Shown one piece after another: positions 48,407 to 55,674 of a stretch of DNA of 55,674 nt. The DNA lies in NCBI GenBank assembly GCA_021299555.1, contig JAJTGH010000043.1, positions 1-55,674 on the forward strand. The letters are read 5' to 3'. Positions within the stretch are counted from its first letter, which is position 1. The number at the start of each line of letters is the position of its first letter. Position numbers and translations under genes: made by a program. The notes under the pieces were generated by a model. The model was not told where the DNA came from. It saw nothing but the letters and a program-made list of their open reading frames with translations, and did not search any database. The stretch comes from Comamonadaceae bacterium (GTDB lineage Bacteria; Pseudomonadota; Gammaproteobacteria; Burkholderiales; Burkholderiaceae_C).

Positions 48407-49744
48407 TCAGGATTGGCAATCCTTGGGATCGCGCCGGGCCTGCTTCTTGTCGGTCAGGTATTTGTCGGCGGATGCCTTGATCATCGGCTTGATGATGGAC
48501 TGGTCGGCCTCAATCCAGTTGGATGTAAAGTTCCACTTGCTGCCGTCCCAAGTGTGTATGCGCGCCCAAGTCGATCCGCGGTGGTCGGCGCAGCTGGTAG
48601 AGATGGGACGCATCACGCCCTTGAAGCCCAGGCCATCGAGTTTGGCCTGCGTCAGGTTCAGGTTTTCATAGCCCCAGCGAGCCTGTTCTCCATTCATCCG
48701 CTTGCCCTTGCCGTAGCGATCCTGGGCTGCACGCACCCCTTCAACCGCCAGCATCGCGGCTACCAGTCCGCGCATGTAGAGAACCTGTCCGACCTCTTCC
48801 TTGGGACCGGTTCCCTGACCTTTGGCGTGAATTTTGCTCAGCACTTCCTTGACGACGGCCGAATTGGGCTCTGCGCCATGTTGGAGTGCCAACGCGTTGT
48901 AGCCTTTGGCACCGTCACCGACGTCCTTCACATCAGGCTCGGCGCCTGCCCACCACACGCCATACATGCGATCGCGCGGAAAGCCGGTGGCCACCGCCTC
49001 CTTCAGCGAGGTGCTGTTCATCACGCCCCAGCCCCAGAGAAACAGATAGTCCGGGCGGTTTTGCCGGATCTGCAGCCAGGTCGCCTTTTGCTCGACGCCA
49101 GGATGTGCGACGGGCAGCAGCGTCAGCTGAAAGTCGTGCATGGCTGCGCGCTCTTGGAGCAGGGGAATCGGCTCTTTACCGTAGGGGCTGTCATGGTAGA
49201 CCAGGGCGATTTTCTTGCCCTTGAGTTTGTCAAAGCCGCCCTCTTTGCCCGCCACGTGCTGCACCAGAATGTCGGCGGCGTCCCAGTAAGTTCCGGTCAG
49301 AGGGAAGCTCCATTTGAAGGCCATTCCGTCTGTCGTGTCGCTGCGGCCGTAGCCTGCAGTGATAAGAGGAATCTTGTCGCCAGGGGCTTTTTCTGTCAGG
49401 GCAAAGGTGATGCCTGTTGACAACGGCTGGAACACCGTGGCGCCCCCGTTCTTGCCTTTGAGACGCTCGTAGCACTCGACGCCGCGGTCCGTGGCATAGC
49501 CGGTCTCACACTCTTCCCAGCTGACTTTGATGCCATTGATGCCGCCTCGCGCATTGGTGAGTTTGAGGTAATCAACATAGCCGTTGGCAAACGGCACACC
49601 GTTGGGTGCATAGGCGCCCGTCCGGTACACGAGCACCGGAAAGAACTGCTCGCCGGCCTGGGCCGAAGCCAGCGATGGTGCCAGGCCCGCTGTCAGGCCG
49701 GAGGCGGCCACGGTAAGAGCGAGTGCGAACTGTCTAAGTTTCAT
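48407..49744 (-). CDS. ABC transporter substrate-binding protein (LivK-like family)
   Basis: The periplasmic receptor of the HAAT transporter: 445 residues, with a signal peptide ending SLASA-Q. It has the two-lobe type I fold text (YDYLKLTN-like VDYLKLTNARGGING, VFQPLSTGITFALTEKAPGD, KIALVYHDSPYGKEPIPLLQ). The length is longer than amino-acid receptors and fits the group found with CoA-ligase genes. ATG 49744 follows AAGGAGACAC, a good site. The ligand is unknown, probably an organic acid. Confidence 0.9.
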   Translation of the reverse strand: MKLRQFALALTVAASGLTAGLAPSLASAQAGEQFFPVLVYRTGAYAPNGVPFANGYVDYLKLTNARGGINGIKVSWEECETGYATDRGVECYERLKGKNGGATVFQPLSTGITFALTEKAPGDKIPLITAGYGRSDTTDGMAFKWSFPLTGTYWDAADILVQHVAGKEGGFDKLKGKKIALVYHDSPYGKEPIPLLQERAAMHDFQLTLLPVAHPGVEQKATWLQIRQNRPDYLFLWGWGVMNSTSLKEAVATGFPRDRMYGVWWAGAEPDVKDVGDGAKGYNALALQHGAEPNSAVVKEVLSKIHAKGQGTGPKEEVGQVLYMRGLVAAMLAVEGVRAAQDRYGKGKRMNGEQARWGYENLNLTQAKLDGLGFKGVMRPISTSCADHRGSTWARIHTWDGSKWNFTSNWIEADQSIIKPMIKASADKYLTDKKQARRDPKDCQS

Positions 49745-49854
49745 GTCGTGTCTCCTTTTTGAACAATAAAACGCAGAACGGAACTGGGTAACGATAGCGG
49801 TAATCTTCAATCCACGAAAAGAGCAAGGGCATCGGGATATTGCAGGGATGGGGT

Positions 49855-50931
49855 TCAGTGTGGGAAGGGCCAGATTCTGAGTTTTTGCTTGGCCACACTC
49901 CACAGACGGGCCAGCCCATGCGGCTCGACGATGAGAAACCAGACGATCAAGGCGCCAAAAATCATGAACTCGGCGTGCGAGACGAAGGCGGTGGTGATTT
50001 CGACGCCTACCGCGCTGCCGAGTACGGGCAGGGCCTGATTCAGAAAGATGGGCAGCAAGGTAATGAAAGCCGCGCCAAAGATGCTGCCCATGATGGATCC
50101 CATGCCGCCGATGATCACCATGAACAGCAGCTGGAAGGAACGATCGACGGAGAAAGCGGCTGGCTCCCAGCCGCCCAGATGTACAAAGCCCCACAGCGCT
50201 CCTGCCACGCCGACGATAAAGGAGCTGACCGCGAAGGCGCTGAGCTTGGCGTACATCGGCCGGATGCCGATCACTGCCGCCGCCACGTCCATGTCGCGGA
50301 TGGCCATCCATTCACGACCGATCGCACCGCGGACGAGGTTTTTTGCCAGCAGCCCAAACACCACCAGAAAGGCCAGGCAGAAAAGGTATTTGTCGGCGGG
50401 ATCCTTGATGGCCCAGCCCATCATCGACAGATCAGCCACCTGCACCGAGCCCGATGGGGCGTAGTTGGTGAACCATTTGATGCGCAGGAAGGCCCAGTCC
50501 CAGAAGAATTGGGCCGCCAGGGTAGCGACGGCCAGGTACAGTCCCCGTACCCGCAGACTGGGGATGCCAAAGACGATCCCGGTCAGGGTGGCGAAGAAGC
50601 CACCCCCAAGCAGCGCCAGTACCAGAGGAATGCCATCGACTCGGATGAACAGGTTGTAGGCCGCGTAAGCTCCTACGGCCATGAAAGCTCCAGAGCCCAG
50701 TGAAATCTGACCGCAGTAGCCCACCAGGATGTTCACCCCGATCGCCGCCAGGGACAGGATCAGGAAGGGGATCAGGATCGCCTTGAACATGTAGGTGCTG
50801 GCGACCATCGGCACCGCAATGGCTGCGAGGGCGATGATGGCCAGAATCACCCACCGGTCTTGCGCGATCGGGAAGATCTGCGAGTCGGCGGCATAAGTGG
50901 TCTTGAATTGACCGTTTTCGCGATAGAACAT
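49855..50931 (-). CDS. livM: ABC transporter permease, LivM type
   Basis: One of two inner-membrane permeases of the HAAT importer. It has 358 residues and about nine helices, with a polar N-terminal extension of about 25 residues. The signature region is GYCGQISLGSGAFMAVGAYA, and the coupling segment is GREWMAIRDMDVAAAVIGI. It follows livH by 18 bases. Complete. Confidence 0.92.
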   Translation of the reverse strand: MFYRENGQFKTTYAADSQIFPIAQDRWVILAIIALAAIAVPMVASTYMFKAILIPFLILSLAAIGVNILVGYCGQISLGSGAFMAVGAYAAYNLFIRVDGIPLVLALLGGGFFATLTGIVFGIPSLRVRGLYLAVATLAAQFFWDWAFLRIKWFTNYAPSGSVQVADLSMMGWAIKDPADKYLFCLAFLVVFGLLAKNLVRGAIGREWMAIRDMDVAAAVIGIRPMYAKLSAFAVSSFIVGVAGALWGFVHLGGWEPAAFSVDRSFQLLFMVIIGGMGSIMGSIFGAAFITLLPIFLNQALPVLGSAVGVEITTAFVSHAEFMIFGALIVWFLIVEPHGLARLWSVAKQKLRIWPFPH

Positions 50932-50949
50932 GTTTTTTGCCCTGGCAGA

Positions 50950-51879
50950 TCAGACGCGATCGATGATTTTTTCGCCGAACAGGCCTTGCGGCCTGAAAAG
51001 CAGGAAGACCAGCGCCAAAACGTAGGCAAACCAGATCTCGATACCGCCACCGACCATGGGACCGATGTAGATCTCAGACATCTTTTCTCCCACGCCAATG
51101 ATGAGGCCCCCGATGATGGCGCCCGGCACCGAGGTCAGCCCGCCCAGGATCACCACCGGAAGTGCCCGCAGGGCCACAGTGGTCAGTGAAAATTGAACCC
51201 CGAGCTTGGAGCCCCAGATCATCCCGGCCACCAGGGCTACCACCCCGGCAACGCACCAGACAATGATCCAGATCCGGTTGAGCGGGATGCCAATGGACTG
51301 CGCCGCCTGATGGTCGTCGGCCACGGCCCGCAGAGCCCGGCCTGTGGTCGTCTTTTGAAAGAACAAGGTCAGCGCAATCACCAGCAAGGCAGCGATAACG
51401 GCCGCATAAAGATCCTCTTTGCTGACCAGCACGCCGCCCTGAAAAACGTTTTCCCAGATGAACAGCGGCTCTTTGGGCATGCCGACATCGATCTTGTAGA
51501 TGTCGCTGCCGAAGACTGTTTGTCCTGCTCCATCAAGGAAATAAGTTATTCCCAAGGTTGCCATCAGCAAAACGGCGCCATCTTGATTGACCAGGTGACG
51601 CAACACCAGGCGTTCGACCAGCCAGGCCACAGCAAACATCAGGATGCCGGCCAGCACGAAAGCCAGTAGGTTGGCCACAATCTTGTTGTTAAAGCCCAGC
51701 CATTGGGGCAGCCATTCAGCAAAGCGGGCCATAGCCAGGGCGGCAAAGAGCACCATCGCCCCCTGCGCAAAATTGAAGACGCCTGAAGCCTTGAAAATCA
51801 GCACAAAGCCCAGTGCCACCAACGAATAGAGCATGCCTGTCATCAGGCCACCGAAAAGAGTTTCCAGAAAAAAGCCCAT
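50950..51879 (-). CDS. livH: ABC transporter permease, LivH type
   Basis: The partner permease, 309 residues with eight or nine helices. Typical text is GMLYSLVALGFVLIFKASGV and NFAQGAMVLFAALA, and the coupling motif GRALRAVADDHQAAQSIGI. It follows livG by 10 bases in the same operon. Confidence 0.92.
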   Translation of the reverse strand: MGFFLETLFGGLMTGMLYSLVALGFVLIFKASGVFNFAQGAMVLFAALAMARFAEWLPQWLGFNNKIVANLLAFVLAGILMFAVAWLVERLVLRHLVNQDGAVLLMATLGITYFLDGAGQTVFGSDIYKIDVGMPKEPLFIWENVFQGGVLVSKEDLYAAVIAALLVIALTLFFQKTTTGRALRAVADDHQAAQSIGIPLNRIWIIVWCVAGVVALVAGMIWGSKLGVQFSLTTVALRALPVVILGGLTSVPGAIIGGLIIGVGEKMSEIYIGPMVGGGIEIWFAYVLALVFLLFRPQGLFGEKIIDRV

Positions 51880-51889
51880 ATGCTTGTCC

Positions 51890-52675
51890 TCAGTGCGACG
51901 TGCCGAGATAGGCGCTGATCACTTCTTCGTTATTGCGCACCTCATCGGGGGTGCCGTCGCCGATTTTTTTGCCGTAGTCCAGTACCACCACGCGGTCAGA
52001 GATGTCCATGACGACGCCCATATCGTGCTCGATGAGCACGATCGTGGTACCAAACTCGTCGTTGACGTCCAGCACGAAGCGGCACATGTCCTGCTTCTCT
52101 TCTACATTCATGCCAGCCATGGGCTCGTCGAGCAGCAACACCTGCGGCTCCATGGCCAGTGCACGGGCGAGATCGACCCGCTTTTGCAGACCGTAGGGCA
52201 GCTGGCCCACCGGGGTCTTGCGGTAGGGCTGTATCTCTAGAAAGTCGATGATGCGCTCGACAAAAGCGCGGTGCTCAAATTCCTCGCGCTGGGCCGGTCC
52301 GATGCGCAGCGCCTGCATGAACAGATTGCTCTTGATCTTGAGGTTGCGCCCGGACATGATGTTGTCGAGCACGCTCATCCCTTTGAACAAGGCCAGGTTC
52401 TGGAAGGTGCGCGCCACGCCCATGACCGCCACCTCATGGCTGTTCATGTGCTTGAAAGTGGTGCCGCGAAAGGTGATGGAGCCTTCCTGGGGCTTGTAGA
52501 CGCCGTTGATGCAGTTGAGCATGGAGCTCTTGCCCGCACCGTTGGGGCCGATGATGGCGCGGATCTCATGCTCCTTGACGTTAAAGGAGATGTCGCTCAG
52601 GGCCTTGACGCCCCCGAAACTCAGCGAGATGTTCTTGACGTCCAGGATGACGTCGCCGATTTTTTTTTGTGTCAT
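51890..52675 (-). CDS. livG: ABC transporter ATP-binding protein, LivG type
   Basis: A 261-residue ATPase. Walker A is GPNGAGKSS, the Q-loop lies in MGVARTFQNLALF, and Walker B is VLLLDEPMAGM. The LivG insertion before the signature is present. The usual LSGGQQ signature is replaced by LPYGLQKRVDLARAL, common in this subgroup. It is 23 bases after the acyl-CoA synthetase gene. Confidence 0.92.
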   Translation of the reverse strand: MTQKKIGDVILDVKNISLSFGGVKALSDISFNVKEHEIRAIIGPNGAGKSSMLNCINGVYKPQEGSITFRGTTFKHMNSHEVAVMGVARTFQNLALFKGMSVLDNIMSGRNLKIKSNLFMQALRIGPAQREEFEHRAFVERIIDFLEIQPYRKTPVGQLPYGLQKRVDLARALAMEPQVLLLDEPMAGMNVEEKQDMCRFVLDVNDEFGTTIVLIEHDMGVVMDISDRVVVLDYGKKIGDGTPDEVRNNEEVISAYLGTSH

Positions 52676-52698
52676 GGTCGGGGTGTGCTGCGTCGGGG

Positions 52699-54645
52699 TC
52701 AGGCGGCGGCCTTGACGGCCTGGAAGGTCTTGGCATCGCCCAGTTTGAGCGTGGCGTTGACGCTGCCACCGCGGCCGTCTTCGAACTTGACCGCAGTCTC
52801 AATGTATTGTTCCTCTTTGCCCGAGTACAGAGCATCGACCAGAGGCTGGTATTTCTCGGCAATGAATCCGCGCCTGACCTTGTTGGTGCGTGTCAGTTCA
52901 CCATCGTCGGCGTCGAGCTCCTTGTGCAGAACCAGGAAGCGGCTGATTTGTGAGCCGGCGAGCAGTTGGTCGGCGGCCAAGTCTGCGTTGACCTGTTCGA
53001 CACAGTCTCTGATCATCTCGTAGACCTCAGGCTTGCCGGCCAGATCGTTATAGCCCGCGTATGGCAGGTTGCGTCGCTCGGCCCAGTTGCCCACCGCATC
53101 GAAGTCGATGTTGATCATCACGCAGACCTTGTCACGGCCGTCGCCAAAGGCCACTGCCTCCTTGATGAAGGGAAAGAACTTGAGCTTGTTCTCGACGTAC
53201 TTGGGGGCGAATATCGCGCCGTCGTTGGGGCCGCCCTTGATGCGGCCGACGTCCTTGACGCGATCGATGATCTTCAGATGCCCATGGGAATCAATGAAAC
53301 CGGCGTCGCTGGTGTGATACCAGCCGTCGGCAGTCAACACCTCTTGTGTCGCCTTCGGATTCTTGTAGTACCCCTTGAGCAGGCCAGCGGACTTGACCAG
53401 AATCTCCCCGTTGTCGGCCACTTTGATCTCGACCCCCCTTATTGGTACTCCCACGGTGTCGGGGCGCACCTCGTGGTCAGGCTGCAGGCATACAAAGACG
53501 GCAGTTTCGGTCGAGCCGTAGAGCTGTTTGAGGTTGATGCCAATCGATCGGTAAAAGATGAACAGATCCGGGCCTATGGCTTCGCCGGCGGTGTAGGCCA
53601 CCCGCACCCGTGAAAAGCCCAAACTGTTACGCAGCGGTCCGTAAACCAGCAGGTCCCCCAGCGCGTACAGCAGCTGATCGCTCAGACTCAGGGCCTTACC
53701 GTCCATGCGCTGCGGCCCGACCCGCTTGGCCAGCGCCATGAAGGACTTGAACAGGCTGCGCTTGAGGCTGCTGGCGTCTTCCATGCGAATCATGACGCTG
53801 GTGAGCATGCCCTCAAATACCCGCGGCGGTGCAAAGTAGTAGGTCGGCCCCACTTCCTTGAGATCAATGGAGACGGTGCCTGCGTTTTCCGGGCAGTTGA
53901 CCACATAGCCACAGACCAGCCATTGGGCGTAGCTGAAGATGTTTTGACCGATCCAGGCCGGCGGCAGATAGGCCAGCACCTCCTCGCGCTCACTGAGCTT
54001 GTCAAATTCAGCGCCAGCTTGTGCACGGTCCATCAGGGTGCTGTGGGTGTGCACCACGCCCTTGGGGTTGCCGGTCGTGCCAGAGGTAAAGAACATCGCT
54101 GCCACGTCCCCGGCCTGGCCCAGGCCGACCTGCTCGGCGAAAAACCCAGGGTGTTGGGCGGCCCTGGCGGCGCCCTGCTCGAGCACCTGGTCCAAAGCCG
54201 TCAGCCCGGGGGTGTCGTAGTTGCGCAGACCTCGCGGGTTGTCGTAGATGATGTTTGCCAACTGCGGGCAGCGGTCGCGAATTTCCAGCAGCTTGTCCAC
54301 TTGCTCCTGATCTTCCACCAACGCAAGCTGCACCTCGGCGTTGGTGATCGGGAACACGCATTCAGCGCCTACCGCATCCTGATAAAGCGGCACTGGGATC
54401 GCCCCCAGTGACTGGGCGGCCAGCATGGCCGCAGACAGGCGAGGCCGGTTGGCGCCGATCACCACCATGTGCTGGCCGCGCTGCAACCCGAGCAGGTGCA
54501 TGCCGCAGGCCATGTGCTCAACCAGCTTGGCCAGATCGGCCCAGCTCAGGGCCTGCCAGATGCCATACTCCTTCTCGCGCAGGGCCGGGGCCTGGGGGCG
54601 CTTGGCGGCATGCTCGAGCATGAGCTTGGGAAACGTGGTCTGCAT
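52699..54645 (-). CDS. AMP-forming long-chain acyl-CoA synthetase-like protein
   Basis: A 648-residue acyl- or aryl-CoA ligase. The AMP-binding motif FTSGTTGNPKGVVHTH lies near residue 190, followed by a long FadD15-type middle and the hinge DRVKDVGRIKGGPNDGAIF. It is the first gene of the operon CoA synthetase-livG-livH-livM-binding protein-livF-paaK-like. Combined with a transporter, it probably activates the imported acid. The substrate range (fatty or aromatic) is unknown. Confidence 0.9.
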   Translation of the reverse strand: MQTTFPKLMLEHAAKRPQAPALREKEYGIWQALSWADLAKLVEHMACGMHLLGLQRGQHMVVIGANRPRLSAAMLAAQSLGAIPVPLYQDAVGAECVFPITNAEVQLALVEDQEQVDKLLEIRDRCPQLANIIYDNPRGLRNYDTPGLTALDQVLEQGAARAAQHPGFFAEQVGLGQAGDVAAMFFTSGTTGNPKGVVHTHSTLMDRAQAGAEFDKLSEREEVLAYLPPAWIGQNIFSYAQWLVCGYVVNCPENAGTVSIDLKEVGPTYYFAPPRVFEGMLTSVMIRMEDASSLKRSLFKSFMALAKRVGPQRMDGKALSLSDQLLYALGDLLVYGPLRNSLGFSRVRVAYTAGEAIGPDLFIFYRSIGINLKQLYGSTETAVFVCLQPDHEVRPDTVGVPIRGVEIKVADNGEILVKSAGLLKGYYKNPKATQEVLTADGWYHTSDAGFIDSHGHLKIIDRVKDVGRIKGGPNDGAIFAPKYVENKLKFFPFIKEAVAFGDGRDKVCVMINIDFDAVGNWAERRNLPYAGYNDLAGKPEVYEMIRDCVEQVNADLAADQLLAGSQISRFLVLHKELDADDGELTRTNKVRRGFIAEKYQPLVDALYSGKEEQYIETAVKFEDGRGGSVNATLKLGDAKTFQAVKAAA

Positions 54646-54823
54646 GAAGTACCTTTGAGGGAGCTTGGGTGAGCGGCTCGCAGTCGCTTTGGTTACTTGC
54701 TATGCTATGTCGGACTTTGACGTTGTTTTGTCATTGCGACGACAATTTAGGGTCTTTATGGGCTGGGATTTACCCTAGTCTGAATGAAATGCTTAAAAGT
54801 TACGAGTCAGCCGGGCTCATTTC

Positions 54824-55537
54824 ATGACGAGCGAGTCTTCTCTCTATCAGCGACGCAGAGCTCTGAGCGATATGGAGTTCGAAGGCATTCCCTGGCTGGG
54901 CTTGCTGCTGCCGGCCGAGCGGCAGCGGGCGGTGGCTGAGCTGGTGGTCAGTCAGGCGGTGCCGGGCGACCATATTTGCCGGGCTGGCAGGCCGGTGACT
55001 TACTGGTTCGGTGTGGTTGATGGTTTGCTCAAGATGAGCAGCGACAACGCGCAGGGGGAGACCATGACGTTCACCGGCTTGCCGCCTGGAGGCTGGTTTG
55101 GCGAGGGCACGGCGCTCAAGCGAGAGCCTTACCGCTACAACGTCCTGGCGCTGCGTCGCAGCCTGGTAGCGGGCTTGCCGGTGGCCACTTTTGATTGGCT
55201 GCTTGACCATTCAATAGGCTTCAATCGCTTTGTGATGCGCCAGCTCAACGAGAGACTGGCCCAATTCATTGCAGCGCGCGAGATCGATCGCCTGAGCAAC
55301 CCGGATTTGCGGGTGGCGCGCAATTTGGCGGCACTGTTCAACCCGGCTTTGTTTCCGGGCGTCGGCCAGGTCTTGCGCATCACCCAGCAGGAACTGGCCT
55401 ACCTGGTGGGGCTGTCGCGCCAGCGGGTCAACGAGGCATTGCGAACCCTGGAGCGCCACGGCGTGATTCGGGTGGAATACGGCGGCCTTCGGGTGCTCGA
55501 TTTGCCGCGCCTGCGCAGCGCAATTTTTGTGGACTGA
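54824..55537 (+). CDS. Crp/Fnr-family transcriptional regulator
   Basis: A 237-residue regulator with an N-terminal cyclic-nucleotide-binding fold (VTYWFGVVDGLLKMSS, PPGGWFGEGTAL) and a C-terminal winged helix (ITQQELAYLVGLSRQRVNEA). It lacks the N-terminal cysteine cluster of Fnr, so no [4Fe-4S] oxygen sensor is present; the ligand is unknown. It is divergent from the CoA-ligase/ABC operon, sharing a 178-base gap, and is the likely regulator of it. Confidence 0.9.
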   Translation: MTSESSLYQRRRALSDMEFEGIPWLGLLLPAERQRAVAELVVSQAVPGDHICRAGRPVTYWFGVVDGLLKMSSDNAQGETMTFTGLPPGGWFGEGTALKREPYRYNVLALRRSLVAGLPVATFDWLLDHSIGFNRFVMRQLNERLAQFIAAREIDRLSNPDLRVARNLAALFNPALFPGVGQVLRITQQELAYLVGLSRQRVNEALRTLERHGVIRVEYGGLRVLDLPRLRSAIFVD

Positions 55538-55546
55538 ACGCGACGA

Positions 55547-55674
55547 TGGTCCACCCCAAGCGCCCGCCCGGCAGCCCAGACACCCAGCCAGCCTTGTGCC
55601 GAACCGCGGCCGTTCGTGACCCTGCTGCGGCTGTGGGCCCGGCTGCATCGCTGCGCTTGAACAAACGCATGGCC
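55547..55674 (+). CDS. Start of a further gene, possibly an S4-domain pseudouridine synthase
   Basis: An ATG at 55547 opens a frame that runs to the window edge (42 residues). It begins with low-complexity Pro/Ala text and ends LRLNKRMA, a short string that commonly opens the S4 domain of RluB/RluF/RsuA-type pseudouridine synthases. The evidence is too short for a firm call. Confidence 0.4.

Noticed and set aside
54646-54823. A palindromic Crp/Fnr site in the gap before the regulator gene
   Set aside because: Partial TTGT/ACAA similarities are visible near 54722-54750 but the arms are not convincing enough to list as a site.

Overview
The window looks like a chromosomal segment of a GC-rich betaproteobacterium, order Burkholderiales and probably Comamonadaceae-like. 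Supporting signs are the S10-type ribosomal cluster with a long basic tail on uS3, the lipA-lipB-ybeD block next to an atp operon, an incomplete regulatory PTS (EIIA-HPr-EI), several Bug/TctC-type periplasmic binding proteins, the cytochrome c'/b561 pair, a DUF1840 protein and the gshA/gshB pair. I assigned families by reading translations; no database search was run.

Layout. 1-3.2 kb: end of the S10 ribosomal operon (rplB partial, rpsS, rplV, rpsC, rplP, rpmC, rpsQ) closed by a strong terminator. 3.3-7.5 kb: peroxiredoxin, acetyltransferase, cytochrome b561, cytochrome c', TlpA-like lipoprotein, CoA-transferase. 7.6-11.8 kb: lipoprotein, MFS transporter, EIIA, HPr and EI, chained by start/stop overlaps. 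11.9-16.2 kb, minus strand: MOSC protein, broken Bug gene, LysR regulator, lipA, lipB, ybeD. 16.3-23.5 kb: promoter and complete-length atpIBEF-AGDC with a damaged atpH, then a terminator. 23.7-28.3 kb: aroE, an eroded amino-acid-type binding protein, SnoaL-like protein, YheT-like hydrolase, an unrecognised protein, cytochrome c. 28.5-31.3 kb: tRNA-Arg(CCG), a LysR regulator divergent from an SbtA-type bicarbonate permease, a thermonuclease-like protein. 31.4-33.9 kb: rsmI, yraN, diaA-like and dolP-like genes. 34.0-43.8 kb: 3-hydroxyisobutyrate-dehydrogenase-like gene, PilT-like ATPase, yggS, proA, gshA, kup, gshB, broken class II amidotransferase, tautomerase, DUF1840. 43.8-55.5 kb: two intact Bug proteins, then a minus-strand operon of acyl-CoA synthetase, complete branched-chain-type ABC transporter and PaaK-like CoA ligase, with a divergent Crp/Fnr regulator. 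The right edge holds the start of another gene.

How the genes work together. The main modules are translation, ATP synthesis, lipoate biosynthesis and attachment, glutathione synthesis, a phosphotransfer regulatory chain, and an uptake-plus-CoA-activation module for an organic acid, probably aromatic or fatty.

The most striking observation is a series of clean internal deletions with no inserted DNA. lipA has lost in frame the segment holding two of its three radical-SAM cysteines. atpH has lost about 50 codons with a frameshift. A Bug gene and a YafJ-type amidotransferase gene are likewise shortened and frameshifted. A LivK-like gene and a CbbR-like LysR gene have lost internal segments in frame. 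Because lipA and atpH are normally needed, an assembly or consensus error must be excluded before a biological reading. I found no CRISPR array, prophage, insertion sequence or evident new defence system.
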